Shown here in pieces: positions 38,801 through 46,553 of a DNA stretch of 64,000 bases. The position numbers and the translations under genes are program-made. The notes under the pieces were generated by a model. The model worked only from the letters and a program-made list of their open reading frames with translations, was not told the DNA's origin and searched no databases. Source of the DNA: Lagopus muta. Taxonomy: Eukaryota > Chordata > Aves > Galliformes > Phasianidae. Location: assembly GCF_023343835.1 (NCBI RefSeq), contig NC_064437.1:5656001-5720000 (forward strand). Reading direction: 5' to 3'. Each line of letters begins with the position of its first letter. The first letter of the stretch is position 1.

Positions 38801-41800
38801 AAGGCAAAATTTATGAACTTGTTCACCTACATTCTTCAGGCTCTTAATTTTAATTCAAAATTGACTCTAAGCACTTCATTTCTTATCATTCCCCTGGGAC
38901 TGGTACCTTCCGTTAATCTTGCACTTATTATCCTGAAATTAAAAGCAGAGGCAGACTTCCCAGGTGCCACTCAACTATTTTTAAATGCCACTTTCATTTC
39001 CAAATCAAATGAACACATTCACCTCTACCACACTTTGTCTTTTTCCTGGGTTGTGCTAAAGCAAAAATCTTTATTCCCATGACCAGTCCCTTAGAAGCAT
39101 GAAACTGTCAAACACGAAGATGTTATCTCCCCAACTCTTTAGTGGAGATTTAAGCATTTCATAGAAGCAGTGCAGGCATTACCATGATGCAGCAGTTTCC
39201 CACACCACAGGCACACTGTCAACATGGCTTGCATTGGGCTGGCTGTCCTAAGCAGAAGGCAGAGCAGACAGCTGAGCATGTCTCAAGCCACTCCAGCTAG
39301 ATTCATTAGAGCTTGCCTTTCAAAGCCTTTGGTCGCTCTCCTCCCAAAAACATTACAGAACTTGAATGTTGTGAAGCAATCTGCATTAAGTGCTAGGCAG
39401 TATTTGACTTACAGCAATGTGAAGCATTTATAAATGAGTGTTTTCTTCAGAGAAAAAAAAATGTAAAAAGGCATAAAGAGAAGCTTCACAGAATTATCTG
39501 CAGCGTTTTTTGACTGCACATGTGCAAATTTGGCCCAGCAATATTAGCTATCACAAGCTTCTAGAAACAAGCTCTTCTGAGGATTATTCTAAGAACACTC
39601 TGAGAATATTAAATACCAATACATGTATTTTTCATAACTGAGAAATAATTTTGTCTACAGAGCAGAGGAACTCTTTATTTCATGTATTTCTTATGTATCA
39701 CCCAAAGCAAGGCTGGTTGTGCTTTTCAAGGTTTGTTGCACTTCTTAAGTTGTTTAAAGGAAAAAAAAAAAAAAAAAAGGACACCACATATTTTGGCCTT
39801 AAACTATTTATGTTCTGCCCATTTCACATAAGGTTATTCTCAATTTCTGCTTTCTCATTTGTGCAATTCAGGGTTTAATCATTATAGAGAAGTCATTAAA
39901 AACCAGCAATAAACTTACTTAAAAAACAAGCAAACAAAAAAAAGTAGAAAATATTTGCTGTAAATAAAAACTGTAATCATATCAACTCAAAAATGGGACC
40001 TAAATAACTGACAGTGTAAGTTAGCACATGAAAGCTATGCAATTCCTTTAACTGACGATGCTCCCTAACTGCCACAAGAACAAGAATGAGCCCTTTGATA
40101 CTAACTGCAAGGTGCACAAAACACAGGTGTGTACCTCTGATGATGCCTACTGATGCCCTGTGGTTACCAGCTCCCCCTCAGGACTTGCACTGCAAACAAC
40201 CTGAAACAGGATGGCAGAAGCAAACGACTGGAAGTCCTTAACAAGTGCGTAACTAATATCTGAGTAGCAGTCAGAAGCGTCCTGGCAACAACTTCTCAGC
40301 AGGTCCTAAAATCAGATTGGTTTAAAATCTACATACGTGGTGATGCAGTGAAGAAAGTGAGTGCTATGCCTTTTGGTTTCTAAATAGCGAAATGGTACAC
40401 ATACGTAGTGTACCATGGAGAAGTAAGCCTGCTTTCTGATAGGATGCTTCCAGAAACAAGTGATTTAAGGGTTTGAGCTTTCCAGATACATTTGCCATCT
40501 TTGAAGTTCTTTGTTCAAATTGTTCTGCCTCCCTGCACTCTTCTAGCAGCTAAAGATAGTGCCCATAGCATTCTGGGGTCTTCTGACCAACCTCAGGAAC
40601 AGTAGAATAGAATCCTAAATAAACCAGTATTACTTTTACTCTAATTTTTTGCCAATTTAAATGCTTCTTTTTATGTGTGAATAATTTTAAAATATCTACA
40701 TGATCAGAGTGTTAAGTTTCCTTTTTTGAATAATAATATTTTTTCCCCAAGTTCCTATTTTCCATGTGCCACTGACTTGTGTTTCAGTAACAAGATATTG
40801 AGAATACTTCATAAACTCACCCCGTAAGAATTTGTGTTGGTCTAGATGGCACTTTGCAAATTGAAAAAAAAAAAGCCAACAATGAAATACAGAAATTAAA
40901 TTTTGGTTGTCTTCATTACAAAATTTCTTACCATGCATTCATCCACCAAATCATAGAAAATTTGACTTTTTTTTTTTTTTTTCAGGAACAAAGAAACATT
41001 CTTTATGGAAGAAGATGTAATAAGAAAAATACAAAATAGTACAGAATGCTTAAAAGGACAGAATTGAACATATATCTGAAACACCAAGAATGCCAGCAAC
41101 ACTGCACTTCCAATCCCCATTGTCACGGAGTTAACTAGATCAATCTGTGCCTGTGACAGGGCAGCAGTAGGCCCCTGCCTGCCCCCTTTGCCCCCCAGCC
41201 TCCTGCCCCCTGTCACAGGCATAGATTGATCTAGTTAACTTCGTGACAGCTTTTGGGGGAGAATGCGGGCATAGCTGCTTTTTAACTGTTAGAACAAATC
41301 TCTCTCTGCTCTCAGAGAGCTTCATTAGGGAGCATTATCAGTAGTTCAGGTTTCTGTGCTGGAAAACTTGACCTTGAAAGGCCAGGAGTACTGCCAGTAT
41401 TCTGGGATATTTGTAAACTCTGAGCACTGCTTAGTCTGGGCAGTGCCTTTTTCCTTTTTTTCCTTTTTTTCCTTTTTTTCCTTTTTTTTGTCCTCCTCTT
41501 CTTAGCTTCAATTCAGTAACCCCTTTTTAGCAGATACCAGCAATGAACGCCCTCTTTATCGTGGGGGTGCTGTGTAAGGGATTAAAAGCCATGATGCCTC
41601 TTGCGACTTACTGGCTAATTATCAATGTCATAATTACTTGTTGTGGAATTGTGTTCATGTATAACCAAATAAGGGCAGTGATGGAGACACCTGCATGGTA
41701 CCTATATGCAATGTGGTATGATTTGAATTTTGACATTGACATCCCAGATGGAATGGCTAATTTTACAAACAACTACATCCCAAATGGAATAATTTTACAA

Positions 41801-44800
41801 ACAACACGATGTTCAGACCAGTTTCCAGGCTTCCCTCTCAGTCTGTCACACGTTTTTCGAATTTTGAATTAATGCTCATTTTGGCGTGTGTGTTATCAGT
41901 CTCCCTGAATGTATTCCAAGGCATTCATGATAAGGGGAAGGAGTCTCCTCCAAAACCAGAGAATGCTGACTCGCAGGGAATATGGAGAGGTTTAGGAAAG
42001 ATTTTAGAATCATGTGGACCCGCAACGTCATGGGATTTCACTCTTGTACACCTGTGGGATCCTGAGAAACTAAGCCAGTATTTGAGTCAGGGACGGTGTG
42101 GCTTACATAGATCTAAGGAGGTACAACTTATTTGGAGTTTGGCTTGTGCTTACCGCACCCAATATAATACTATTCTGGAGAGAGAGAGTTTCCCAGCTGA
42201 GCTTCAAGCCAAAGGGGAAAATCTCCAAGTCAAATCTGATCAATCACAGGAGACATCAGTAACAATACCAGTTCAAACAGGAAGGACGGAAGGAAAAAAA
42301 AAACAAAACACAGCAGCAACGATCTATGGAGGAAAGCTTATTTTAGTAACTATGATATTGGAATGCAAGATAACACAATATAATGCAATCTAATTGAAAT
42401 TGAGACTAATAGATCAAATAGGATAGGAGATAGAGAATTCCTGAGACTGAGTCAAACCTGAAAAGCTTGGAACGGCTAGGAAAGCACCTCCAGCACCCAC
42501 TGCCAGGCAGTAAGAGAGCGCACCACCCTTATGGGCCAGATCCCATGACTTCTGTAATGTACAGGGACAGGTACCTGGGACTGGAGCACTAACACTTTAA
42601 CTCCCAGTGCACTACGTGATGTTATGATGCGGAATACTGAAAACCAAAAACATAAAACCGTGACACCCATCCATGTTTCTATACCTTTGATGGGATTACT
42701 GATGCAGTAATTTCTGCAAACTAGTTTCCTGCACTTTTCCATTTCATATCAGTTCTACGTTTATTCAATGCTTGTTGATGACTACAATCAACTAATAGGC
42801 TGCTCATGCAGGATTATTCTCACACCTATAAATACAAATAGTTATTTCCCATTAGAACCATAAAGAGATTAGAACGTAGAAACTTCTGTTTTTCCATCAC
42901 AAATCAAATACAGCTTTTCAGGAAGATGTCACAGTTAAGTACAACCAGCTGCTTAGGAAGTTCTGTTTTGATTTTACACCATATAAGCACTGAAAGCATG
43001 CTCTGAACTTACTCAAAGATTAGGAACTCACCTTCCCACAAGCTCTGCAGTGATGCCTTCTTTTCGTGAATGTGAATCTCGCCTCACATTTCATGCAGTT
43101 TGGTGCTTGAGAATCTGGAACCCAAACTGGTGCCACCTCACCCAAAGTAGTAAAAGGCTTTCTGGCTGGAGCTCCAAACTGACCAGCTCTGAGATCATTG
43201 TCTGGACTATCTGGGGCTACTGCAAGGCACGGACTACTAGAGATTCCAGATTCATACTCTTCTATGTGATCTCCATTAGTGTCGGTAACAGGGGCATTTA
43301 ATGATGCTTCACCAGGAAACACATCTGCTGTCAAGTTATCCCCTAATTGTGTCTTAACAAAGACATTTTTGTTTTTGCTACTACCTCCACAGTTTGGGGG
43401 AACAAGATCATTTTGTAAGTGGTCCGATAATGGCTTTGGGATCTGCAATTTAAGATTTGTAGGTTGTTTTGGTCTTGCACCACCAAAAGGAACACTAACA
43501 GACTGCAGATTAGTCACTGGTTTTGGTGAAGTTTGCCCTTGCAGGGATGGCACCTGACTACAGAGATTATGTATATAGTTCTTCTTTACGTGGTCACCAG
43601 CACTGTTTAAAATAAGACCACTTCCTTCTATGGTCTCATTTCCTCTCTGTTCATAAACATTCGCATAACATTCTGACTTGCTCTCCTCTATCTCCTTTTC
43701 CTCAGTTACCGAGTCTTCCTTGGAGGGTAAAGTCTTTGGAACATGAGGAACAACTGGGTTCTGCATTCCATAGGAATCACAACCATTAGACAGAGAGCTT
43801 GCTATTGATGTACCTGTCGCATCAGAGAGACTGGACCCTTCAGGCTCGTCTGTACCAGTCCCTTTTAAGTCTATGTCTGCCTCCATCTTCCCATCTCCAC
43901 CTTCTCTGTTTCTACTACATGCTTCATCAGGCTGTTTTGTCTGCAGAAGTCTTTCATTCTCTTCCACAGTTTGCTTATCATTAATCTCATTCAATCTAGT
44001 CAATTCCCTATTAGTCATCTCCTGAGATTCAGGGTAACACTCTCCCATACCGAGCACTTCAGATGTGCTAAGATTTTTACCACATTCAACGACTTCACCT
44101 TCAATGGCACTACCATCCTCAGAGGTAAAATGTTCTGCAACACATTCCTTGTAGCTGCTACTTCCAGCCACATTAGATTGACAAGTTTCTTCAAGCCCAG
44201 ATACCCTAGAACATATTTGTTGGGTTGTTTCTTCTCCTAAGCTTCCATTACTTGAACCAGAAGAAAAGTTTTTAACTTCTAGATCTGTTCTCTGAGGAAT
44301 GGCTTTACTACTAAAATTTTCAACTGATACACAATTTTCTTGCATTTTAATGATAGCATCAACAGGTCTCTTACAGAGAGTCACTGTATTAATCCCTGCA
44401 GCTGTAGCTTCTGAAAGCCATGAATCTTTACTCATATTAAAATCATCCTTTAAGCAAGAGGAGGGGCATGCAACGGTCAAGGTTTCAGATGAAGCGTTGA
44501 ACAAATTACTTCTAGAGTCATCTTCGGTACATAGCCAATTTACTTGCTTTTCTGTATCTGCATCTTTTTCCATGGATCCATTTACAGTAACACTAAACTC
44601 ATCACTCTGTTGGCTTTCATTATCCAGTGTAAAGCTAATAGTGTCCATTAGGGACTGACTGTTGTAATTTTTACAATCCAGCAAGTCACCACTTTGCAGT
44701 GTTCTTCTGTCACAGTTATGCATAACTGCCACCACTAGTACATTTTTCTCCTCTGGCAAGCAAGCTATACTTCCACATTTCTTTTCTCCAGATTCCACAG

Positions 44801-46518
44801 CGTTACACTGATCATCCCGACTACTATTTCTTTTAATTAACTGATCGTCTGCTGCTGCCTGATCATCAATCCACATGACTGGAGTCTCTGGGCTTAGGCT
44901 AAAATCCTTTCCATTAGCACAGTGATCCTCTCCTCCTGTTGGTGTAGTCACTGAATGAGACAAGGAGAACGACTTTAATCTCTGCTGACATTCATTAGGA
45001 GTTGTAGCTTCATTCGCATCGGCCACAGTCGGGTTATACGACAGACGACGTGAAGGCGGATCTAGAATCTGATTCCACTTTGCACCCAACAGTGTAGGTG
45101 AAACAGCAGCATCTGAAAAAATTGTTTACATTATTAATATGAAAAATTACTGTCCTAGTAGATTCTATTAACTCCGTGGCATTAGAACATCCCAAACAGA
45201 AATGAAAAGATGTTCAAATATTGGTAGAATTGTTGATAGACCATTAATTGTCTCATTACAAGATGTTTCTGCAACTTAAGAATTTTAGATTTATCCAATT
45301 AGTATCAGGTTGAATCCAAGATACAGGGTGAAGAACTGCTTGAGAGCAGCCCTGAGGAGAATTTGGATGTGCTGGTTGATGAAAGACCCACAGAAGAGGG
45401 ACATCAAGCTGTTGGAGTGAGGCCAGAGGAGGGCCACAAAAATGATCAGAAGACTGGAGCACCTCCTCTACAGGGAGGGACTGAGTGAGTTGGGGCTCTT
45501 CAGCCTGGAAAAGGCTCTGGGGGGAGCAACCCCCAGCACCAGCCACTGGCAGCCTTCCAGTAACTGAAGGGAGCCTACAGGAAAGCCACAGAGGGAATTC
45601 TTACATAAGGGCATGTAGTGACAAGATGAGGGGAAACAGCTTTAAACTGGAAGATGGTAGATTTAGACTGGATATTAGGAAGAAATTGTTTACTGTGAGG
45701 GTGGTGAGACACTGGCACAGGTTTCTCAGAGAGTTGTGGATGCCCCCTCCCTGGAGGCTTTCAAGGCCAGGCTAGATGGGGCTTTGAGCAGCTTGGTTTA
45801 ATGGGAGGTGTCCCTGCCTCTAGCAGGGGGTTGGAACTAGATGATCTTCAAGGTCCCTTCCAATCCAAAGCATTTTATGATTCTATTGTGAATTTGGACA
45901 AACAATTTTAAAAGTATCAATTAATATATTTTACATAGCTTGAAATGCCTAGAAAGACTCCCATGACGTTCAGCCTCTTTAACAGTACAGACATAGCAAT
46001 TAGACAAAGCAAAACTTTAATACTTCAAATATCATAACTCATGAAATTTACATCACCTAATAAAACATTTCTATGCTCGAGTCTCACAAAACTACAAAAG
46101 CTGCTTAGAATAAAGACACTTGGTCTCATTTGCTTAAAACGAATCACAAAAAATATAGCTATTGAGATGAAACTCCACAAAGCCTTTCTTTGAAATGTTT
46201 ATTGAAGGCTTTCTATTAAAGAGAGAGGAACAAATATTTAAAATGAATAAACAAGATGAATGGAAGCTGAAGAAAATGCTATTAACAAGTTCTGAACACA
46301 CTCCATATCAAATCAATAGATACATTTTCCAAATTTTGAGATACATTTGTAACTCAAAAAAAACAAAATTCTATCATAGACCACCCCCTTTCCACTGGTT
46401 TTCCCTATGGAACATCATGCATCTGTGATCTCGTTCAAAATTACTCACCTTCGTTTTGCTCAAATTCATCTAAAACCTTATCGAGGTTATACGCCTCTGC
46501 TTGGAAATAGTTCTCCAT
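11659..46518 (-). CDS. ZFYVE9: ZFYVE9 / SARA, complete coding region in 17 exons
   Basis: Seventeen minus-strand exons with canonical splice sites join in phase into 1417 codons plus TAA. The mammalian protein has about 1425. The N terminus is [16 protein letters not shown]. Residues 24-690 are acidic, serine-rich and mostly disordered. The FYVE zinc finger is at about 687-748: WVPD, RRHHCR (708-713), and cysteine pairs 696/699, 712/715, 720/723 and 741/744. A proline-rich SMAD-binding region follows at about 751-830 and includes RVWF (818-821), the PP1-docking type motif. The C-terminal SARA/endofin domain covers about 950-1417. Known role: SARA binds endosomal PI3P through FYVE and presents SMAD2/3 to activated TGF-beta receptors. 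All eight zinc ligands are intact. ZFYVE16 (endofin) is the paralogue, but the N terminus, the [14 protein letters not shown] segment and the synteny fit ZFYVE9. 5' UTR exons and the promoter lie upstream. Confidence 0.97.
12624..12800 (-). CDS. ZFYVE9: ZFYVE9 exon (1306-1364)
   Basis: It encodes [40 protein letters not shown] and [19 protein letters not shown] in 59 whole codons. Acceptor CTTACCTTCAG, donor GTAAGTCT. Confidence 0.95.
13680..13785 (-). CDS. ZFYVE9: ZFYVE9 exon (1270-1305)
   Basis: It encodes [19 protein letters not shown] and [16 protein letters not shown]. Acceptor CACTTTGCAG, donor GTAAGTGG. It ends in phase 0. Confidence 0.95.
14847..15009 (-). CDS. ZFYVE9: ZFYVE9 exon (1216-1269)
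   Basis: It encodes [38 protein letters not shown] and [16 protein letters not shown], ending two bases into a glycine. Acceptor GGTTCCCTAG, donor GTAAGCAA. Confidence 0.95.
15348..15428 (-). CDS. ZFYVE9: ZFYVE9 exon (1189-1215)
   Basis: It encodes [20 protein letters not shown] and AKSSIVE. Acceptor GTTGTTGCAG, within a GTT-rich tract; donor GTAAGAAC. Confidence 0.94.
16771..16921 (-). CDS. ZFYVE9: ZFYVE9 exon (1139-1188)
   Basis: It encodes [40 protein letters not shown] and [10 protein letters not shown]. Acceptor TTTTTGTTTGCAG, donor GTGAGAAC. Confidence 0.95.
16922..19483. other. ZFYVE9 intron (2.6 kb)
   Basis: AT-rich. Several overlapping plus-strand open frames at 18446-19239 are leucine/serine/phenylalanine-rich chance frames over pyrimidine-rich sequence. 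No named repeat was found. Confidence 0.7.
19484..19588 (-). CDS. ZFYVE9: ZFYVE9 exon (1104-1138)
   Basis: It encodes [19 protein letters not shown] and [16 protein letters not shown] in 35 whole codons. Acceptor TTAATTACCAG. The donor GTAATGCT is weaker than the others but in the right frame. Confidence 0.94.
20345..20427 (-). CDS. ZFYVE9: ZFYVE9 exon (1076-1103)
   Basis: It completes phenylalanine 1076, then encodes [19 protein letters not shown] and HTIMNLLA, ending in phase 0. Acceptor TTTATCCTAG, donor GTAAGTGC. Confidence 0.95.
20428..22040. other. ZFYVE9 intron (1.6 kb)
   Basis: No coding, RNA or repeat signal that I can name. The smaller intron 19589-20344 is similarly featureless. 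Confidence 0.7.
22041..22265 (-). CDS. ZFYVE9: ZFYVE9 exon (1001-1075)
   Basis: It encodes [54 protein letters not shown] and [20 protein letters not shown]. Acceptor TTTATTCATAG, donor GTAAGTAA. It is separated from the preceding exon by the 7.7-kb intron 22266-29999, the largest intron between coding exons. Confidence 0.95.
22495..22525. repeat. A26 followed by G5
   Basis: Homopolymer run of 26 A then five G. There is no recognisable retroelement body upstream (CTTT immediately precedes), so it is treated as a simple repeat rather than a retrocopy tail. Confidence 0.9.
24728..25037 (+). mobile_element. CR1 LINE 3' fragment
   Basis: Diverged CR1 3' end in plus orientation. The frame resembles the CR1 ORF2 C terminus (ACAAGAGGGAATGGGTTTAA, then AGGTGTACAAGGGCAGG), followed by GGTTGGAACTGGCTGGG and a terminal CATTCTGTGATTCCATG. 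5'-truncated, as is usual for target-primed reverse transcription. Confidence 0.85.
28817..28830. repeat. (CA)7 microsatellite
   Basis: Short uninterrupted CA tract in a ZFYVE9 intron. Confidence 0.9.
30000..30155 (-). CDS. ZFYVE9: ZFYVE9 exon (949-1000)
   Basis: It encodes [39 protein letters not shown] and [12 protein letters not shown]. Acceptor CCTTTCTGCAG, donor GTAGGAAT. It ends one base into glycine 1001. It is part of the SARA/endofin C-terminal domain. Confidence 0.95.
31026..31148 (-). CDS. ZFYVE9: ZFYVE9 exon (908-948)
   Basis: It encodes [20 protein letters not shown] and then [20 protein letters not shown]. Acceptor GTTCTTTTATAG, donor GTAAGTCT. It leads into the conserved C-terminal SARA domain. 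Confidence 0.95.
32221..32241. repeat. A21 homopolymer
   Basis: Uninterrupted adenine run with no recognisable element body upstream. Confidence 0.95.
32711..32888. repeat. Candidate unclassified interspersed repeat
   Basis: A GC-richer block inside an AT-rich intron. It contains GCTGAGTCACAGCC, CCTCTGATTGATCACCTGAG, GCACAGGTGCAGGCAG and GGCTGCACCTCTCCTAGACC. It ends with ACTGCCAGTTAAAC and, a few bases on, a near-repeat AACTGCCAGC. The look is that of an avian retroelement UTR/LTR fragment, but I cannot assign it to a family. Confidence 0.35.
32915..33038 (-). CDS. ZFYVE9: ZFYVE9 exon (867-907)
   Basis: It encodes [18 protein letters not shown] and then [19 protein letters not shown]. Acceptor GCTTCTTATAG, donor GTGAGGGG. 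A GC-rich block of unclear origin (about 32711-32888) sits just downstream of its donor. Confidence 0.95.
33785..33954 (-). CDS. ZFYVE9: ZFYVE9 exon, SMAD-binding region part 2 with RVWF (810-866)
   Basis: It encodes [18 protein letters not shown] and [17 protein letters not shown], ending NNALSAE in phase 0. RVWF at 818-821 matches the RVxF consensus by which SARA recruits protein phosphatase 1. Acceptor CTCTCTCCAG, donor GTAAGGAAAC. Confidence 0.95.
34207..34383 (-). CDS. ZFYVE9: ZFYVE9 exon, SMAD-binding region part 1 (751-809)
   Basis: It encodes [18 protein letters not shown], the [20 protein letters not shown] stretch and [14 protein letters not shown]. This is the proline-rich segment that begins the SMAD2/3-binding domain of SARA. 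Acceptor GTTTGCTTTAG, donor GTAAGAGT. Confidence 0.95.
35504..35938 (-). mobile_element. CR1 LINE 3' fragment, well preserved
   Basis: Minus-oriented CR1. The tandem AGAATCAT 3' tail (about three and a half copies) starts at 35504, followed inward by CCCGGGTTGGAAGGGACC. On the minus strand the open frame reads [58 protein letters not shown] and [20 protein letters not shown], the C terminus of the CR1 reverse-transcriptase ORF, with no internal stop. 5'-truncated near 35938. Confidence 0.95.
36985..37247 (+). mobile_element. CR1 LINE internal fragment
   Basis: Plus-oriented, diverged. It matches the CR1 ORF2 region, with CCCTGGCAGCCAAAAGGACC, TATCCTGGGGTGAGCAGG, CACTGTGTGCAGGTTTGG and AAGGGCCTGGAAGGCAAGAC. 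It ends before the CR1 3' UTR, so it is truncated at both ends. Confidence 0.85.
37570..37669 (-). CDS. ZFYVE9: ZFYVE9 exon with second half of FYVE finger (718-750)
   Basis: It encodes [19 protein letters not shown] and then [14 protein letters not shown]. It carries the third and fourth zinc-ligand pairs (C720/C723, C741/C744). Acceptor TTGGATTCCAG, donor GTAAGTGG. It starts in phase 0 and ends one base into alanine 751. Confidence 0.95.
38602..38620. repeat. A19 homopolymer
   Basis: Uninterrupted adenine run; no associated element recognised. Confidence 0.9.
39761..39778. repeat. A18 homopolymer
   Basis: Uninterrupted adenine run; no associated element recognised. Confidence 0.9.
40392..40416. 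repeat. Perfect 9-bp stem inverted repeat
   Basis: ATGGTACAC and GTGTACCAT flank a 7-base ATACGTA, itself partly self-complementary. A small near-perfect palindrome with no known role. Confidence 0.85.
41121..41248. repeat. 41-bp inverted duplication (hairpin)
   Basis: Arm 1 is 41121-41161 and arm 2 is 41208-41248. They are complementary at 39 of 41 positions, and both exceptions are G opposite T, which become G-U wobble pairs in a plus-strand transcript. Each arm also starts TGTCAC and ends GTGACA plus GGG/CCC. The 46-base loop is C-rich. Read outward, each arm can encode LSQAxIDLVN followed by S or F and then VT. Confidence 0.9.
41447..41490 (+). repeat. Pyrimidine-rich (CCTTTTTTT)n tract
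   Basis: About five imperfect units of CC plus 5-8 T. It is followed by GTCCTCCTCTTCTTAG (AG at 41504-41505), so the tract would work well as the polypyrimidine part of a 3' splice site ahead of the ATG at 41543. Confidence 0.85.
41543..41872 (+). pseudogene. Open frame A, hydrophobic leader, retroelement-like remnant
   Basis: 109 codons from ATG, unrecognised. Residues about 18-40 form one strong hydrophobic segment ([19 protein letters not shown]), followed by an aromatic-rich stretch and an NFT glycosylation sequon at residue 73. A signal-anchor plus short ectodomain is the likely topology. An imperfect tandem repeat (41739-41774 and 41775-41806) lies near its end. The second copy lacks four bases, which shifts the frame and is the likely reason this frame ends soon after while frame B continues. 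It may be a remnant of an envelope-type leader; no diagnostic envelope motif is visible. Confidence 0.35.
41739..41806 (+). repeat. Imperfect tandem duplication, 36 and 32 bases
   Basis: Both copies begin ACATCCCA and share AATTTTACAAACAAC. Copy 2 lacks four bases relative to copy 1, inside GGAATGGCTAA. It lies inside open frame A and coincides with the switch to frame B. Confidence 0.85.
41809..42393 (+). pseudogene. Open frame B, 194 codons, retroelement-like remnant
   Basis: Overlaps frame A by 64 bases in a different frame. Residues about 21-36 are hydrophobic ([16 protein letters not shown]). A compact Trp-rich segment follows at about 59-110 ([29 protein letters not shown]), then a charged heptad-like stretch at 124-143 ([11 protein letters not shown]). 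The C terminus becomes lysine-rich where an A9 run occurs. It was not matched to a family from memory. The segment has the feel of proteins from avian endogenous elements, and a remnant of a host-like retrogene is the alternative. Confidence 0.35.
43032..45112 (-). CDS. ZFYVE9: ZFYVE9 giant exon (residues 24-717)
   Basis: A single 2081-base exon, half of the protein. It opens [18 protein letters not shown] after the acceptor CAATTTTTTCAG and ends CRACGK before GTGAGTTC. It holds the acidic, serine-rich N-terminal region, including [30 protein letters not shown] and [18 protein letters not shown], and the first half of the FYVE finger. Splicing at the end of CGK is required, because read-through meets a stop two codons into the intron. 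There are no frameshifts or premature stops. Confidence 0.97.
45113..46448. other. ZFYVE9 intron 1 between coding exons (1.3 kb)
   Basis: About 40% of it is a plus-oriented CR1 3' fragment (45330-45887). The rest is AT-rich without other features. Confidence 0.8.
45330..45887 (+). mobile_element. CR1 LINE 3' fragment
   Basis: Plus-oriented. The reading runs from GAGAGCAGCCCTGAGGAG through GGAGGGCCACAAAAATGATC, TGGGGCTCTTCAGCCTGG, TTTAGACTGGATATTAGG and GGAGGTGTCCCTGCC to GGAACTAGATGATCTTCAAG and a terminal TTTATGATTCTATT. It shows small internal deletions and is older than the minus-oriented pair at 35.5 and 61.7 kb. Confidence 0.93.
46449..46518 (-). CDS. ZFYVE9: ZFYVE9 first coding exon (residues 1-23)
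   Basis: It encodes [16 protein letters not shown] and DEFEQNE, and splits aspartate 24. The ATG (46516-46518) is in AAATGG context. The donor is GTGAGTAA. Upstream, GTTTGTCAG at about 46554 on the minus strand gives an acceptor, so the exon probably runs to 46553 with 35 bases of 5' UTR and the 5' leader is spliced. Confidence 0.95.
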
Positions 46519-46553
46519 TTGTCAGGGAATGACCACCAGATTCTTGTCTGAAC
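46519..46553 (-). other. ZFYVE9: ZFYVE9 5' UTR part of the first coding exon
   Basis: Thirty-five bases lie between a CTGTTTGTCAG acceptor and the start codon. This implies at least one non-coding exon further upstream, which I could not locate. Confidence 0.65.

Larger units (their letters stand above)
40967..42393. mobile_element. Unclassified, probably retroelement-derived insertion
   Basis: A compound block in the FYVE-splitting intron. In order: a T16 run (a poly(A) tail if read on the minus strand); about 140 bases of unique sequence; a 41-bp inverted duplication around a 46-base C-rich loop (41121-41248); a run of CCTTTTTTT-type units ending in a TCTTAG acceptor-like site (41447-41505); and two overlapping open frames with a hydrophobic leader (41543-41872, 41809-42393). 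Clear LTRs, a primer-binding site and flanking duplications were not found, so the boundaries are provisional. The gene layout suggests a decayed avian LTR retroelement, possibly related to the ENS-1/ERNI (Soprano) group, but that is only an impression. Confidence 0.4.
37670..43031. other. ZFYVE9 intron between the two FYVE exons (5.4 kb)
   Basis: The intron splits the FYVE finger. It is AT-rich with homopolymer runs up to about 40.9 kb, then contains the unusual hairpin and reading-frame block (40967-42393). 42400-43031 shows nothing further. Confidence 0.75.
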
